A program made the position numbers and the translations under genes. 64,000 bases of DNA, taken from DATMNI01 sp035570275 (GTDB lineage Bacteria; Acidobacteriota; Terriglobia; Bryobacterales; Bryobacteraceae). Position 1 is the stretch's first letter; each line of letters begins with the position of its first letter. The notes below the pieces were generated by a model. The model saw only the letters and a list, made by a program, of their open reading frames with translations. It was not told where the DNA came from and searched no databases. The stretch covers positions 19,330 through 83,329 of the forward strand of contig DATMNI010000233.1 of NCBI GenBank assembly GCA_035570275.1, given 5' to 3'. Shown here piece by piece: positions 16,703 through 25,109 of the stretch.

Positions 16703-19700
16703 ATGTTCCGAACTACGCGGCGCCGAATTCGTGCAGGTCTCGCCGGCTTGGCGCTGCTCCTGGTATCCCCTTCGATGTTTGGGCGCGGCTCAGCGTACAG
16801 CCGGCGCATCCATCTGCCCATCTCGGAAGGCACCGATCTTGCGTTTGTGCGCGTGCCGCTCGACAACGGATCCACCCATGCCACCGTCTGGCAGATCGCT
16901 AAGGACCGGCTGGGATACCTTTGGTTCAGCACCAGCGACGGCTTAAAGCGCTTTGACGGCTACCGCTTCCGCGACGTTCGGCCGGAAGCCGGAAACCCGT
17001 ATAGCTTGAGCGGCCGCGAGGTGAAGCCTCTGTTCAACGATCGCTCCGGAAAGCTGTGGGTGGCTTCCGATTTGAGCGTCGCGCGCTACGACCCGGAGAC
17101 CGAGACCTTCACGCATTTTTCATCGGACCCGCTGATCAAGGGCCCGATCCACGACGTCTATCAGGACCGCGAGGGCATGATCTGGATCACCACCCCGCTA
17201 GGCTTGGTGCGGATCGATCCGGCGAGCGGAAAAGCGGCTCGCGAGGACAATCTGGCGACCAACGTTCTGCGATCGACTTTCGAAGACAAGGATGGGACTT
17301 TCTGGGTCTCGGCCAGAGAAAGCGTTGAAGTCTTCGACCGCCGTACCGGCGAAGTCACACGGCACATCCCACTGCGCGATGACGATGAGACTGGCAGATT
17401 CACCAACGTTAACGTGAGTCTGCTCGAGGACCATGCGGGCGTGCTGTGGGTCGCTTCCGAGCGCGATGGCCTCGCCATGATCGATCGGCGGAACGGCCGG
17501 CTTACCTACTTCGCTCTCTCGCCCGAGGGCGACCCTAACCTCGAACCCGGCGCTCGCGCCATCCTCGAAGACAGGCAAGGCGTGCTTTGGATCGGAACCA
17601 AAAATGGACTCTACCGCCTGGACCGCGATCGCACCCGATTCATCCGCTACCGGCACGACTACGACGACCCGGACAGCCTGAGCTCCGATTACGTATCGGC
17701 GCTGTTCGAGGATGACGAAGGCGGCATGTGGGCGGGCGCCGACCGGGGAGGTATCGTCCGGTTCTCCACGCACCCAGTGTTTCGCCGTGAACGCACGCAC
17801 GGGGACAAACGCGATGACAGAGCCGACTATGTGGCCTCCGCCTATCAGGACCGGCAGGGAAACATCTGGACTGGCGGCAAAGGCACCCTGAATCGGATCG
17901 ACCAGCAGACGGGCCGCATGACTTCTTACACCCTCGGCGGCCGTCGGGGTGGGTTTAACAACGCCGATGTTCTGGCGATCGCGGAGGACGGCGCGGGAAA
18001 GCTTTGGCTGGCCACTTGGGGCGGAGGCATCCATCGCCTCGACCCCAAGACGGGAGAATGGGAGACCTACCGCCACAAACGCGAGGATAGCACCAGCCTG
18101 ATTCAGGACTCCGTCTTCACCTTGTTTTTCGATCGCAAAGGCCGCCTCTGGGCCGGAACCGAGAACGGTCTGAACGCATTCGATGCCAGGACAGAGCGAT
18201 TCCAGTCCTACCGCGTTCCTGAGTTGGGAAACAACCGCGAGCGCGCGATCGCGCAAGACTTCCAGGGTGCGCTGTGGCTCGCGACCCTGTACACCGGAGT
18301 ACACCGCTTCGATCCCGAAACGGGCCGGTTCACCGTCTACCGGCATTCGGCTGCGGCGGGGAGCCTCAGCAACGACGCGGCGTCGTCCATCTGCGTCGAC
18401 CACAACGGCACGGTGTGGGCCGGCACCGCCAACGGGCTAAACCGGTTTGACGCCGCTACCGGCAAGTTCATCGCCTACAACGAGCGCGATGGCCTGGGCG
18501 GCATGAGTGTAACCGGCATTCAGGAAGACGAGCGGGGCAACCTCTGGGTGACCACGAATCGCGGCCTTTCGCGCTTCGACCGCGCCAGCAACACGTTCCA
18601 GAATTACTATCGCGCCGACGGCGTCCCCAGCGATGTCACCTCCATATGGAAGGGCCGGCAAGGGGAGATGTTTGTCGGCTCCTACAACGGACTGATCCGC
18701 TTCTTCCCGAGCCTGGTAACACCCGCGCAATCCGTTCCCCCGGTGGTGCTCACCGATTTTCAGTTAAACGACCTGCCCGCGCGAGTCGGCGGCAATTCTC
18801 CTCTGAAGGAGTCGATCGCCCTGACGCGTTCGCTCACGCTCTCGTACCGCGAGCGGATCTTCGCCTTCGAGTTCGCAGCGCTCAGCTTTGCCAGCCCCAT
18901 GCAAACGCGCTACCGGTACCTCCTCGAGAATTTCGGAACGACTTGGAACGACGCCGATGCTACCCAGCGCACGGTGAGATTCACGACGCTCGCGCCCGGG
19001 GATTATGTGTTCCGCGTGCAGGCCCGCACCAATCGCGGAACGTGGAGCGAGAACGGCCCCTCGGTTCGCATCCGGATCCTGCCGCCCTGGTGGGGCTCGT
19101 GGGAGTTCCGGGCGGCGTGCGCCTTTTCGATATGCCTGGCCCTTTGGGCGGCCTACCGGATACGGGTGCGACAGATGGCAGGTCAGCTTAACCTGCGGTT
19201 TGAGGAGCGGCTCCAGGAGCGCACGCGAATTGCCGGTGAGCTTCATGACACGCTCCTCCAGGGTTTCCTGAGCGCTTCGATGCAACTGGATGTTGCGGTT
19301 GACACGGTCCCGCCGGATTCGCCGGCAAAGCCGCGCTTGAATCACATTTTGGAATTGATGGCCCGCATAACCGCCGAGGGGCGCAACGCGCTCCAGGGCC
19401 TCCGGTCGCCATACAGCGATTTGACGCGGCTGGACCAGGCGTTGGCGGAAATCCAGCATGAATTCCCCAGGCAGCCGAACGAGACGCCAGTGGAGTTTCG
19501 CCTCGCCGTCGAGGGGCAGGCCAGGCCGCTTCATCCCGTATTTCGCGATGAAGTCTATCGCATCGGGCGCGAGGCGCTCCTCAATGCGTTTCGCCATTCG
19601 GGCGCGAAAACCATTGAAGTACTGATCGAATACTCCCGGGGAAAGTTCCGGCTTGTGATCGACGACGACGGACGCGGTATCGACCCGCGGGTTATCCAAA

Positions 19701-19972
19701 CCGGCCGCGAGGGCCACTGGGGCCTGCCCGGGATGCGCGAGCGGTCTGAGAGAATCGGCGCCCAGTTCCGCGTCTGGAGCCGGAGTGAAAGGGGCACCAG
19801 AGTGGAGCTCTCCATTCCCGGCCGCATCGCGTTTCAATCTCCGAGGCAGCGAAGTTGGCCGGCAAGGGTCATCGAGTCCTGGCGGCGCAGCCTCTCGCAG
19901 GTGTGGAGAAGCCTCGTCTGGCCGCGAATCAATACCGAAAAAGCGGTAGGCAAAGACTACGAAAAGCGGTGA
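16703..19972 (+). CDS. Propeller/Y_Y_Y sensor histidine kinase
   Basis: 1089 residues. An N-terminal hydrophobic signal is followed by about a dozen propeller blades (DRLGYLWFSTSDGLKRFDG, DRQGVLWIGTKNGLYRLD and others). Then come a Y_Y_Y-type domain (LAPGDYVFRVQARTNRGTW), a transmembrane helix (FRAACAFSICLALWAAYRI), HisKA_3 with His848 in RIAGELHDTLLQGF, and HATPase (LLNAFRHSGAK, DDDGRGID, GHWGLPGMRERS). G1 reads DDDG rather than DNG. The start at 16703 lies five bases after the receptor stop; a GTG at 16694 would overlap it. The C-terminus, about 60 residues past the ATPase, is Arg-rich and ends without a domain. It probably phosphorylates the regulator at 12869. Confidence 0.92.
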   Translation: MFRTTRRRIRAGLAGLALLLVSPSMFGRGSAYSRRIHLPISEGTDLAFVRVPLDNGSTHATVWQIAKDRLGYLWFSTSDGLKRFDGYRFRDVRPEAGNPYSLSGREVKPLFNDRSGKLWVASDLSVARYDPETETFTHFSSDPLIKGPIHDVYQDREGMIWITTPLGLVRIDPASGKAAREDNLATNVLRSTFEDKDGTFWVSARESVEVFDRRTGEVTRHIPLRDDDETGRFTNVNVSLLEDHAGVLWVASERDGLAMIDRRNGRLTYFALSPEGDPNLEPGARAILEDRQGVLWIGTKNGLYRLDRDRTRFIRYRHDYDDPDSLSSDYVSALFEDDEGGMWAGADRGGIVRFSTHPVFRRERTHGDKRDDRADYVASAYQDRQGNIWTGGKGTLNRIDQQTGRMTSYTLGGRRGGFNNADVLAIAEDGAGKLWLATWGGGIHRLDPKTGEWETYRHKREDSTSLIQDSVFTLFFDRKGRLWAGTENGLNAFDARTERFQSYRVPELGNNRERAIAQDFQGALWLATLYTGVHRFDPETGRFTVYRHSAAAGSLSNDAASSICVDHNGTVWAGTANGLNRFDAATGKFIAYNERDGLGGMSVTGIQEDERGNLWVTTNRGLSRFDRASNTFQNYYRADGVPSDVTSIWKGRQGEMFVGSYNGLIRFFPSLVTPAQSVPPVVLTDFQLNDLPARVGGNSPLKESIALTRSLTLSYRERIFAFEFAALSFASPMQTRYRYLLENFGTTWNDADATQRTVRFTTLAPGDYVFRVQARTNRGTWSENGPSVRIRILPPWWGSWEFRAACAFSICLALWAAYRIRVRQMAGQLNLRFEERLQERTRIAGELHDTLLQGFLSASMQLDVAVDTVPPDSPAKPRLNHILELMARITAEGRNALQGLRSPYSDLTRLDQALAEIQHEFPRQPNETPVEFRLAVEGQARPLHPVFRDEVYRIGREALLNAFRHSGAKTIEVLIEYSRGKFRLVIDDDGRGIDPRVIQTGREGHWGLPGMRERSERIGAQFRVWSRSERGTRVELSIPGRIAFQSPRQRSWPARVIESWRRSLSQVWRSLVWPRINTEKAVGKDYEKR

Positions 19973-20051
19973 TTCGCCGGATTGTTACGTTAGCTAACCT
20001 GTGATCGGAAGTGGTTGGGCGTCGACGTGACGGAGGTAACGGCTGCCTATT

Positions 20052-20438
20052 TTGTTTCATGCGTTTCCCGGTGGACGTTCCGGGGTGGGCCTATTGTTAC
20101 TGAGGGTCGCCCTGGGCAGCAGTGCGCTCGTCCGAGGAGCTATGGATCTGGCCGCTCGCTCCGACCCGGCAGCGGAAACCTGGATTATCGGGCTGCTAAC
20201 CGTGGCGGCAGGCGCGCTGCTGCTGGTTGGCTTTCTGACACCCGTTGCAGCCGCCGTCGCCGGAGGGATCGAGCTCGTGCACGCGACGGCTGCGATTCCG
20301 TCGATGGCGTTTCTGGTGGCGGTCGCCGCCGCCGTCACGCTGCTCGGGCCCGGCGCTTTTTCTCTAGACGCACGCTGCTTCGGGTTGCGAGAAATCATCA
20401 TTCCTTCGGCGCGTCGCGGTGAATCAAACGATCGGTGA
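20052..20438 (+). CDS. DoxX-like small membrane protein (paralogue 2)
   Basis: 128 residues with four hydrophobic segments. It is paralogous to the protein at 1609-1980 through GVGLLLLRVALG and LLGPGAFSLDARCFGLREI. No in-frame ATG is available. GGAGGT at 20032-20037 is a strong ribosome binding site; it favours a CTG at 20043, while a TTG at 20052 aligns best with the paralogue, so the exact start is open. It follows the kinase gene by about 80 bases and closes the regulator-receptor-kinase unit. The molecular function is unknown. Confidence 0.75.
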   Translation: MFHAFPGGRSGVGLLLLRVALGSSALVRGAMDLAARSDPAAETWIIGLLTVAAGALLLVGFLTPVAAAVAGGIELVHATAAIPSMAFLVAVAAAVTLLGPGAFSLDARCFGLREIIIPSARRGESNDR

Positions 20439-20979
20439 CTCGCGCGCACCGGATTCGCCAGGAATAAGGTAACCGCGAACGCGTCGCGCGGGTCCTTTGC
20501 AGAAGCTCCCCGGTCGTGACTCGTCCGCGCATGCCCGGTCTCCGGCTCGGAAGCGAACCAATCAGTGCCGGTCAACAAAATAAAGGCTCGTCCGGGGAAT
20601 GTGTCGGTAACTCCGCGCCACAGTGTCCTCACTGACGGCCTGACCCAACCTCGACTGCGCGAATACGGCAGTCGCAGAAAAGACTAGAACCGCCATCAAC
20701 GCGTTGGGGTTCTTCACATGCCTTTTATGGACGTCCCATCGAAGGCTTCGGTAGCGTCGATCCATTCCGTGCGTGGTTCGCCGATGGTTGGAGTGACATT
20801 CTCGATATCGACTATTTTATTGCATCTGCCCACGAGCACGGGGGCCCCTTTTCCGGGCGCGGCGAGGTACGGTTTATCGTGGAGGTTTTTGCCGCCGGCA
20901 AGCTGCCCGGGCCGGAGTCCACCCACGATTTCTTCTGAGGAGTCAAAAAAAAAAACAGGACGTTCGGTGCGTATTGCGT
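20439..20979. other. 541-bp region without an intact gene
   Basis: Between DoxX paralogue 2 and the convergent DksA/TraR gene lies only the open remnant at 20636-20938 and a run of eleven A at 20945-20955. On the minus strand that run is a T-tract about 25 bases after the DksA/TraR stop and could help terminate it, though no strong hairpin precedes it. Confidence 0.5.
20636..20938 (+). pseudogene. 3' remnant of an unidentified gene (no start codon)
   Basis: The plus-strand frame is open from 20636 to the TGA at 20936-20938 but contains no ATG, GTG or TTG. Its last 65 or so codons read like real protein (FRAWFADGWSDILDIDYFIA, then GRGEVRFIVEVFAAGKL) with codon use like the neighbours. The first 35 codons look random. 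This suggests the tail of a gene that lost its 5' part, or a frameshifted gene. I do not recognise the family. A single frameshift upstream, near 20700, could instead restore a start in another frame. Confidence 0.45.
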
Positions 20980-21363
20980 TCAGGCGGCTTCCCTGAGAAT
21001 GCTCTGTTTATAGGCAAATCTTCGCTGCGAGTCCTGGTCTGCCCGTTCCTGGCACGTGATGCACAGAGAGGCCCATGGCATCGCGAGCCGGCGCTTTTGA
21101 CTGATCTCCTCGTCGCACTCGAGACACGTGCCATAGGTGCCCTCGTCAATCCTGCCCAGAGCTGCGCGCACGTTGCGCAAGAGCCGCGACTCACGTTCGA
21201 GACCGCGAGTGGTCAATTCGCGCTCCGCGGCAAGCTGCACTTCGTCCAGCGCATCTGGTGTCCGTTCAATCGTAATGCCGTCGCGCTTTCCCGTCGCCCG
21301 CGCCAGTTCCGCCTGCTTCGCGGTCAGGATCCCCCGAAATTTGTCGAGTTCGGTTTGAGTCAT
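20980..21363 (-). CDS. DksA/TraR-family zinc-finger protein
   Basis: 127 residues. An N-terminal coiled-coil (about 1-70, with acidic residues near the turn) is followed by the C4 zinc finger: YGTCLEC, then LCITC, flanked by the typical EGTYG and RRLAMPWASLC segments. Family members bind in the RNA polymerase secondary channel and modulate initiation, often with ppGpp; whether this one does is inferred. The start at 21363 has AAAGGAAAAA immediately upstream. Promoter copy H precedes it, with a predicted leader of about 20 bases. It is divergent from wrbA. Confidence 0.9.
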   Translation of the reverse strand: MTQTELDKFRGILTAKQAELARATGKRDGITIERTPDALDEVQLAAERELTTRGLERESRLLRNVRAALGRIDEGTYGTCLECDEEISQKRRLAMPWASLCITCQERADQDSQRRFAYKQSILREAA

Positions 21364-21381
21364 TTTTCCTTTGTCACTCCT

Positions 21382-21473
21382 TAGCTCCGAGTATGCCCGA
21401 GCGGTCCTTTTCGAATAATCACGATATCTAGGAGTTTTGATTTAACCCCTGGAGTGGAAGCGTCGGATGCCTC
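21382..21473 (-). promoter_or_regulatory. Four-block promoter, copy H (before the DksA/TraR gene)
   Basis: Read on the minus strand: GAGGCATC (21473-21466), GGTTAAATCAAAAC (from 21447), TCGTGATT (from 21424) and CATACT (from 21395). Steps are 26, 23 and 29, so two differ by one base from the plus-strand copies. The predicted +1 is near 21382-21383. Confidence 0.7.
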
Positions 21474-21598
21474 ATTCGTGGTAGCGTGAAAACTCCCTCG
21501 CGAGTACGTGGCGCCGGGATAAGGTTTGATAGAACTCTTCGCGCGCAGCCGCGGCTCGGCGCGGGGACCAACATCCTTTGCAAGATGAGGGGCGAGAA

Positions 21599-22237
21599 AT
21601 GAAAGTCCTGATCGTTTATCACAGCGTGTACGGCCATATTCAGACTATGGCCAAGGCCGTCCAGGAAGGTGCACAGGAAGTCGCCGGTATCGACGTTGTG
21701 CTCCGCCGTGTCCAGGAATTCCCAGACAACGTCAAACACATGGAGGCGGAAAAGGGGTACAGCTACCAGGTGTATCAATCACAGGAATCCATTCCGGAAT
21801 GCACAGTTGATGACTTGCGGGAGGCCGACGGTGTGATCTTCGGAAGCCCCACCCGCTACGGCAATATGACCGCCCAGATGAAGAAGCTGATCGACAGCAC
21901 GGCACAATTATGGTTGGCCGGGGCCATGGAGGGCAAGCCGGCCGCCGTGTTTACCTCGACGGCATCTACCCATGGCGGGCAGGAGACAACCTTACTGACA
22001 ATGATGGTGCCACTGCTGCATCTCGGCATGCTGATTGTTGGGGTTCCTTACTCCGTGCCCGGTATGATTCACACCGAAGCGCGAGGTGGGACACCTTATG
22101 GCGCGACCACGATCGCGGGGCCGCAAGGCCAATTGCAGCCGACGGCGGATGACCTTGCGATTGCGCGGATCCTGGGCAAACGGGTGGCAGCGATTACGTT
22201 GGCCCTGCGGGGGAGCCCAACAAAAGTGCCGGCGTGA
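21599..22237 (+). CDS. wrbA: NAD(P)H:quinone oxidoreductase, WrbA family
   Basis: 212 residues, a flavodoxin-fold enzyme. Signatures are the N-terminal FMN-phosphate loop (VLIVYHSVYGHIQTMA), GSPTRYGNMTAQMKKLID, FTSTASTHGGQETT and the late GTPYGATT segment, all typical of WrbA. It performs two-electron reduction of quinones with NAD(P)H in the cytoplasm, avoiding semiquinone radicals. The start at 21599 follows GAGGGGCGAGAA. The next gene, a patatin-like lipase, starts about 50 bases downstream or overlaps via GTGA at 22234. A partial match to the four-block promoter lies upstream but is not convincing. Confidence 0.92.
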   Translation: MKVLIVYHSVYGHIQTMAKAVQEGAQEVAGIDVVLRRVQEFPDNVKHMEAEKGYSYQVYQSQESIPECTVDDLREADGVIFGSPTRYGNMTAQMKKLIDSTAQLWLAGAMEGKPAAVFTSTASTHGGQETTLLTMMVPLLHLGMLIVGVPYSVPGMIHTEARGGTPYGATTIAGPQGQLQPTADDLAIARILGKRVAAITLALRGSPTKVPA

Positions 22238-22287
22238 AGCTCCTGACAGGTGGGGAAAGCTGGCGACAGTACTCCGGGGGGGACGGC

Positions 22288-23172
22288 ATGGACCAAGGCT
22301 GGACGTCGGAACGGGCTCGTCAAATCGGCGGTCATCCGAACGGTACGCCCACGCCCCCGATTCGTATCGGTCTGGCGCTGGGCGGCGGTTTCGCCCGCGG
22401 CATCGCTCATGCCGGCGTCCTTAAGCTCATTGAGCGGCACCGTATCCCCATTCACTGCATTGCCGTGGTCAGCGCCGGATCCATTGTCGCCGCCGCGTAC
22501 GCCAGCGGCGCCACCCCCGAAGAGATCGCGCGTGCCGGCTGTGCGATGCGCTTCCGCGACGTTGGCCGTTGGAAACCCAGCCGCCTCGGGCTGGTGGGTA
22601 GCGAGCGCATGAACCGGTTTCTGGAACGCCTCCTGAAGACTTATCGGTTTGAGGAGATGCACATCCCCTTGGGCGTTTTGGCCACAGACCTGTCTACCGG
22701 CATGCCCGTGGCCTTTTCCGGAACCGGCAAGGTGTTCGACGCCATCCGCGCCAGTTGCTCCTATCCAGGATTGTTCCAGCCAGTTCGGCATCAGGGGCAG
22801 CTCCTCGTGGATGGTGCGATGAGCATCGAGATCCCAGCCGCCCTGGCGCGCCAGCTTGGGGCCACTCACGTGATCTCGGTGTACCTGCCCGCTCCCGATC
22901 ACGGCGCCGAGCCCCGCAACATGTTCCACGTCGTCAATCGCTGCTTCCAGATCTTGCAAAGCCGCGCCGAAGCCAACTGGCGCAGCGAAACCGATCTGGT
23001 GATCGCGCCCGACGTCGGTGGAACCGAATGGGACGGTTTTGGCCGCGGCGCTCAACTCATCGAGGCCGGGGAAGCCGCCGCGCTGGCCGCCCTTCCCGAT
23101 ATTCAGAAGTGGTTCCCGCGTGTCCGGCCCGCCGCCACTACGTCCGCGTTGCCGCTGGCCGAGGCCGCGTAG
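22288..23172 (+). CDS. Patatin-like phospholipase (RssA-type), altered nucleophile elbow
   Basis: About 294 residues. The patatin fold markers are the oxyanion loop GLALGGGFARGIAHAGVL, the nucleophile Ser62 in VVSAGSIV, and the catalytic Asp175 in LLVDGAMS. The nucleophile elbow normally reads G-x-S-x-G; here the first Gly is Val (GTG codon). The Ser-Asp dyad is otherwise intact, so activity is uncertain. The start chosen is the ATG at 22288 after a G-rich run; a GTG at 22234 overlapping the wrbA stop would add 18 residues. It is probably cotranscribed with wrbA and convergent with the regulator at 23299. It would hydrolyse acyl esters at the membrane. Confidence 0.85.
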   Translation: MDQGWTSERARQIGGHPNGTPTPPIRIGLALGGGFARGIAHAGVLKLIERHRIPIHCIAVVSAGSIVAAAYASGATPEEIARAGCAMRFRDVGRWKPSRLGLVGSERMNRFLERLLKTYRFEEMHIPLGVLATDLSTGMPVAFSGTGKVFDAIRASCSYPGLFQPVRHQGQLLVDGAMSIEIPAALARQLGATHVISVYLPAPDHGAEPRNMFHVVNRCFQILQSRAEANWRSETDLVIAPDVGGTEWDGFGRGAQLIEAGEAAALAALPDIQKWFPRVRPAATTSALPLAEAA

Positions 23173-23182
23173 CTGCGCTTGA

Positions 23183-23296
23183 GGTGGGACAGGCCATCGA
23201 TTCTTGTGGCCTGTCGCTGCCGCGGAAGATCACAAAGCCTCGGGATGACCGAAGGCCCATCCCAACAGACCACGAAAAACGATGGTCTGTCCCACC
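23183..23296. repeat. REPIN-like palindromic repeat, family 1 (copy 1)
   Basis: A 114-bp element with inverted arms. The left arm begins GGTGGGACAGGCCATCG; the right arm ends CGATGGTCTGTCCCACC. Each arm alone folds into a hairpin: ACAGGCCA/TGGCCTGT on the left, ACAGACCA/TGGTCTGT on the right. The change GGCCA to GACCA is matched by TGGCC to TGGTC, keeping the stem. It lies between the convergent stops of the patatin and regulator genes, so it may also act as a bidirectional terminator. Confidence 0.85.
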
Positions 23297-23298
23297 AG

Positions 23299-23928
23299 CT
23301 AGAGGCGAATGAATCCGCGGCGCGTTGCGATCGCGATGGCATGCGTGCGGTCGGTTGCCCCCAGCTTTTCCATGATGTGCTTGACGTGAACCTTGACCGT
23401 TTCTTCGGAGATGAAAAGCGTTTTGGCGATATCGCGATTCCGATTTCCACCGGCGACGTGGCGCAAAACGTCGAGCTCACGGCTGGTGAGCTGTTCGTCG
23501 CCGCGATGCTCGGCCAGATGGGCGGCGATCTCCGGCGGAACACGCCTTTTCCCGGCATAGACCTGGCGAATCGTATCCACCATCTGTTCGGGGGGCATGC
23601 TCTTCAGCAGGTACCCTTGCGCTCCCGCTTGCAGAGCGCGCTGGATTTCGACATCGCCTGCGAACATGGTTAACAGGATGATACGTGCGTCGGGACATTC
23701 CGCCTGGATCGCCAGCATGACGTCGATGCCGCTGAGATCCGGAAGACGAAGGTCCATCAAGGTGATATCCGGCTTGATCTCGCGATGCTTCAGAATCCCT
23801 TCCTTACCGCTGGAGGCAGTCGCCACGAGCTTCATGTCGGGTTCATTGTTAATCATCGCCGCGATTCCCTCACTCAGCAGAGGGTGATCATCGACGCTCA
23901 GTACCCGTATTGGATGGTCTGTGGTCAT
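23299..23928 (-). CDS. NarL/FixJ-family response regulator (orphan)
   Basis: 209 residues with an intact receiver (VDDHP; Asp in TLMDLRLPD; Thr in LLTMF; Lys in GYLLKS) and LuxR HTH (LTSRELDVL to VKVHVKHIMEKLG). It is very similar to the regulators at 794 and 12869, so the three are recent paralogues. No kinase gene is adjacent. The stop abuts the family-1 repeat at 23296. A diverged four-block promoter (copy I) lies upstream. Its targets are unknown. Confidence 0.93.
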   Translation of the reverse strand: MTTDHPIRVLSVDDHPLLSEGIAAMINNEPDMKLVATASSGKEGILKHREIKPDITLMDLRLPDLSGIDVMLAIQAECPDARIILLTMFAGDVEIQRALQAGAQGYLLKSMPPEQMVDTIRQVYAGKRRVPPEIAAHLAEHRGDEQLTSRELDVLRHVAGGNRNRDIAKTLFISEETVKVHVKHIMEKLGATDRTHAIAIATRRGFIRL

Positions 23929-23959
23929 CTCGCGGTCCCGCCGGTTTGGTATTTGGGCC

Positions 23960-24049
23960 TGGTACCAGAATAGGCGATGTGACTACGTGTGCCAATCCCC
24001 AACCCTGCTGGTTTTCTCGCCACCTTTTGGGGCCGCGCCGGCATGCCTG
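23960..24049 (-). promoter_or_regulatory. Probable diverged four-block promoter, copy I
   Basis: On the minus strand: CAGGCATG (from 24049), GGTGGCGAGAAAAC (from 24024), TGGGGATT (from 24001) and TATTCT (from 23972). Steps are 25, 23 and 29. Individual boxes match only five or six of eight positions; the spacing is the main support. The predicted +1 is an A at 23960, about 32 bases before the ATG of the regulator. Confidence 0.4.
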
Positions 24050-24355
24050 AAATCGGGGGGGTAATCCAGGTGGAGAATGCCGCGCCGGATCGACTGTAAC
24101 GGCCTCTGTGCGATAGTGTACAGACAGGTTCGGTAGGATACTACGCCTCAGCCGCGGCCGGCGGGCCGAGCGCTTCCGCCGCGCAGGCCTCCGGCTCATT
24201 GCAGAATCACACTCTAACCCAAAGCCCGTCTGCTCCGCGGGCGTTCCAATGCCGCTCTACCGAGGTCGCACGGAATGGAATCAGTGGTTGACCGACAAAG
24301 GGTGGCACAATGAAACAAATGAGGCAAAAACTGTTAATGGCAGGCAGGTTGTCTC
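24050..24355. other. Intergenic region before the small membrane protein
   Basis: No gene is supported. A short frame from the ATG at 24310 (MKQMRQKLLMAGRLSR) would need a frameshift to join the membrane protein at 24356, so the N-terminus of that gene may be wrong or damaged. Confidence 0.35.
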
Positions 24356-24760
24356 GTGTGTGCGGGTGTGTGCTGGAAGAGTTTTCTGGTGTTCGAAGGG
24401 ACAGAGTTTGGAGGCGGTTCGCTCGCCGGCAACCAGGTTTTCGCGAGTTTCTTGTTTATACTGGCGCTGGCTCTCGCTTTCAAATACCCTCGATCTGCCG
24501 CGATATGTGCTTTGGTAGCCTGCGTTTTCTCCCTGCCACTATACCTCTACCTTGTGTTCCCACGTCCCTTTCGTCAGGTGTGGCCGAGCGAGTGGAAAGT
24601 CTTGGAAATGCCACGAGAGACTTTCATCTGGGATGGGTGGTGGATTACCGGAATCCTCTTCACCGTATTTGTCGCATGCCTGTGCGGCGGAAGCCTTATA
24701 TGTAGACTCGGCGTTCGTAACTCAGCCGAGGTCGGTACTTTACAAAGACCGCTTGAATGA
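24356..24760 (+). CDS. Hypothetical membrane protein
   Basis: About 134 residues, starting at a GTG (24356; another GTG lies at 24368). Three hydrophobic segments are visible: ASFLFILALALAF, AAICALVACVFSLPLYLYLVF and WWITGILFTVFVACLCGG, with a Gly-rich stretch EGTEFGGGSLAGNQ before the first. It is probably a real inner-membrane protein, but I recognise no family. There is no convincing ribosome binding site, and an in-frame stop lies 18 bases before the GTG. Codon use is less GC-biased than in neighbouring genes. Confidence 0.5.
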   Translation: MCAGVCWKSFLVFEGTEFGGGSLAGNQVFASFLFILALALAFKYPRSAAICALVACVFSLPLYLYLVFPRPFRQVWPSEWKVLEMPRETFIWDGWWITGILFTVFVACLCGGSLICRLGVRNSAEVGTLQRPLE

Positions 24761-25011
24761 GGACCTCGTTTCGCTAAGTTTCGCAGGTGCGGGATTGCAC
24801 GCGCTGTTCCGGCTGACCCCGGCGCAAAACCGGTACTGGAGTACCGCCTTCACCTGCCGTAAGGTATTGATTCATATTGATTCTTCGTTCAAGAACGGGT
24901 ACTTGGGTACCGGTTTGGCGATCTGGTGCTTCGTCCCGTCGCCCGACGCGTGGTGTGCGGCCAAGTCCCTCGCCACGACGTCGGCTCGCCCAGACTACGC
25001 CTACCCAGATT

Positions 25012-25100
25012 GAGGTACCCACGCCCATCTTCCGAGAGTTACCTCAAAAGCCTCCATTCTCGTGATGTACCGCGCGCCCGCTTGCCGTAATGTTTGAGCA
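25012..25100 (+). promoter_or_regulatory. Four-block promoter, copy D (leadered type)
   Basis: GAGGTACC at 25012, AGTTACCTCAAAAG at 25037, TCGTGATG at 25060 and TAATGT at 25088; steps 25, 23 and 28. The predicted +1 is the A at 25100, ten bases before the ATG at 25110. The short leader contains GGGAG, a ribosome binding site. So the same promoter geometry serves both leaderless and leadered genes. Confidence 0.75.
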
Positions 25101-25109
25101 GGGAGACTT

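Noticed and set aside
20562..20717. Minus-strand 51-codon frame from a GTG with a hydrophobic N-terminus
   Set aside because: It overlaps the better-supported plus-strand remnant, and a signal-like stretch alone is weak evidence.
21455..21540. Possible four-block promoter before wrbA
   Set aside because: A GAAAACTCCC stretch fits box 2, but box 3 reads AGTACGTG and box 1 is absent; the -10 is poor.
24262..24347. Possible four-block promoter before the membrane protein at 24356
   Set aside because: GAGGTCGC and GGTTGACC look right, but their step is 24, box 3 is AATGAAAC and the -10 step is 26.
24774..25028. Frames on both strands between the membrane protein and the regulator at 25110
   Set aside because: No start signal or protein-like composition, and they overlap promoter copy D.
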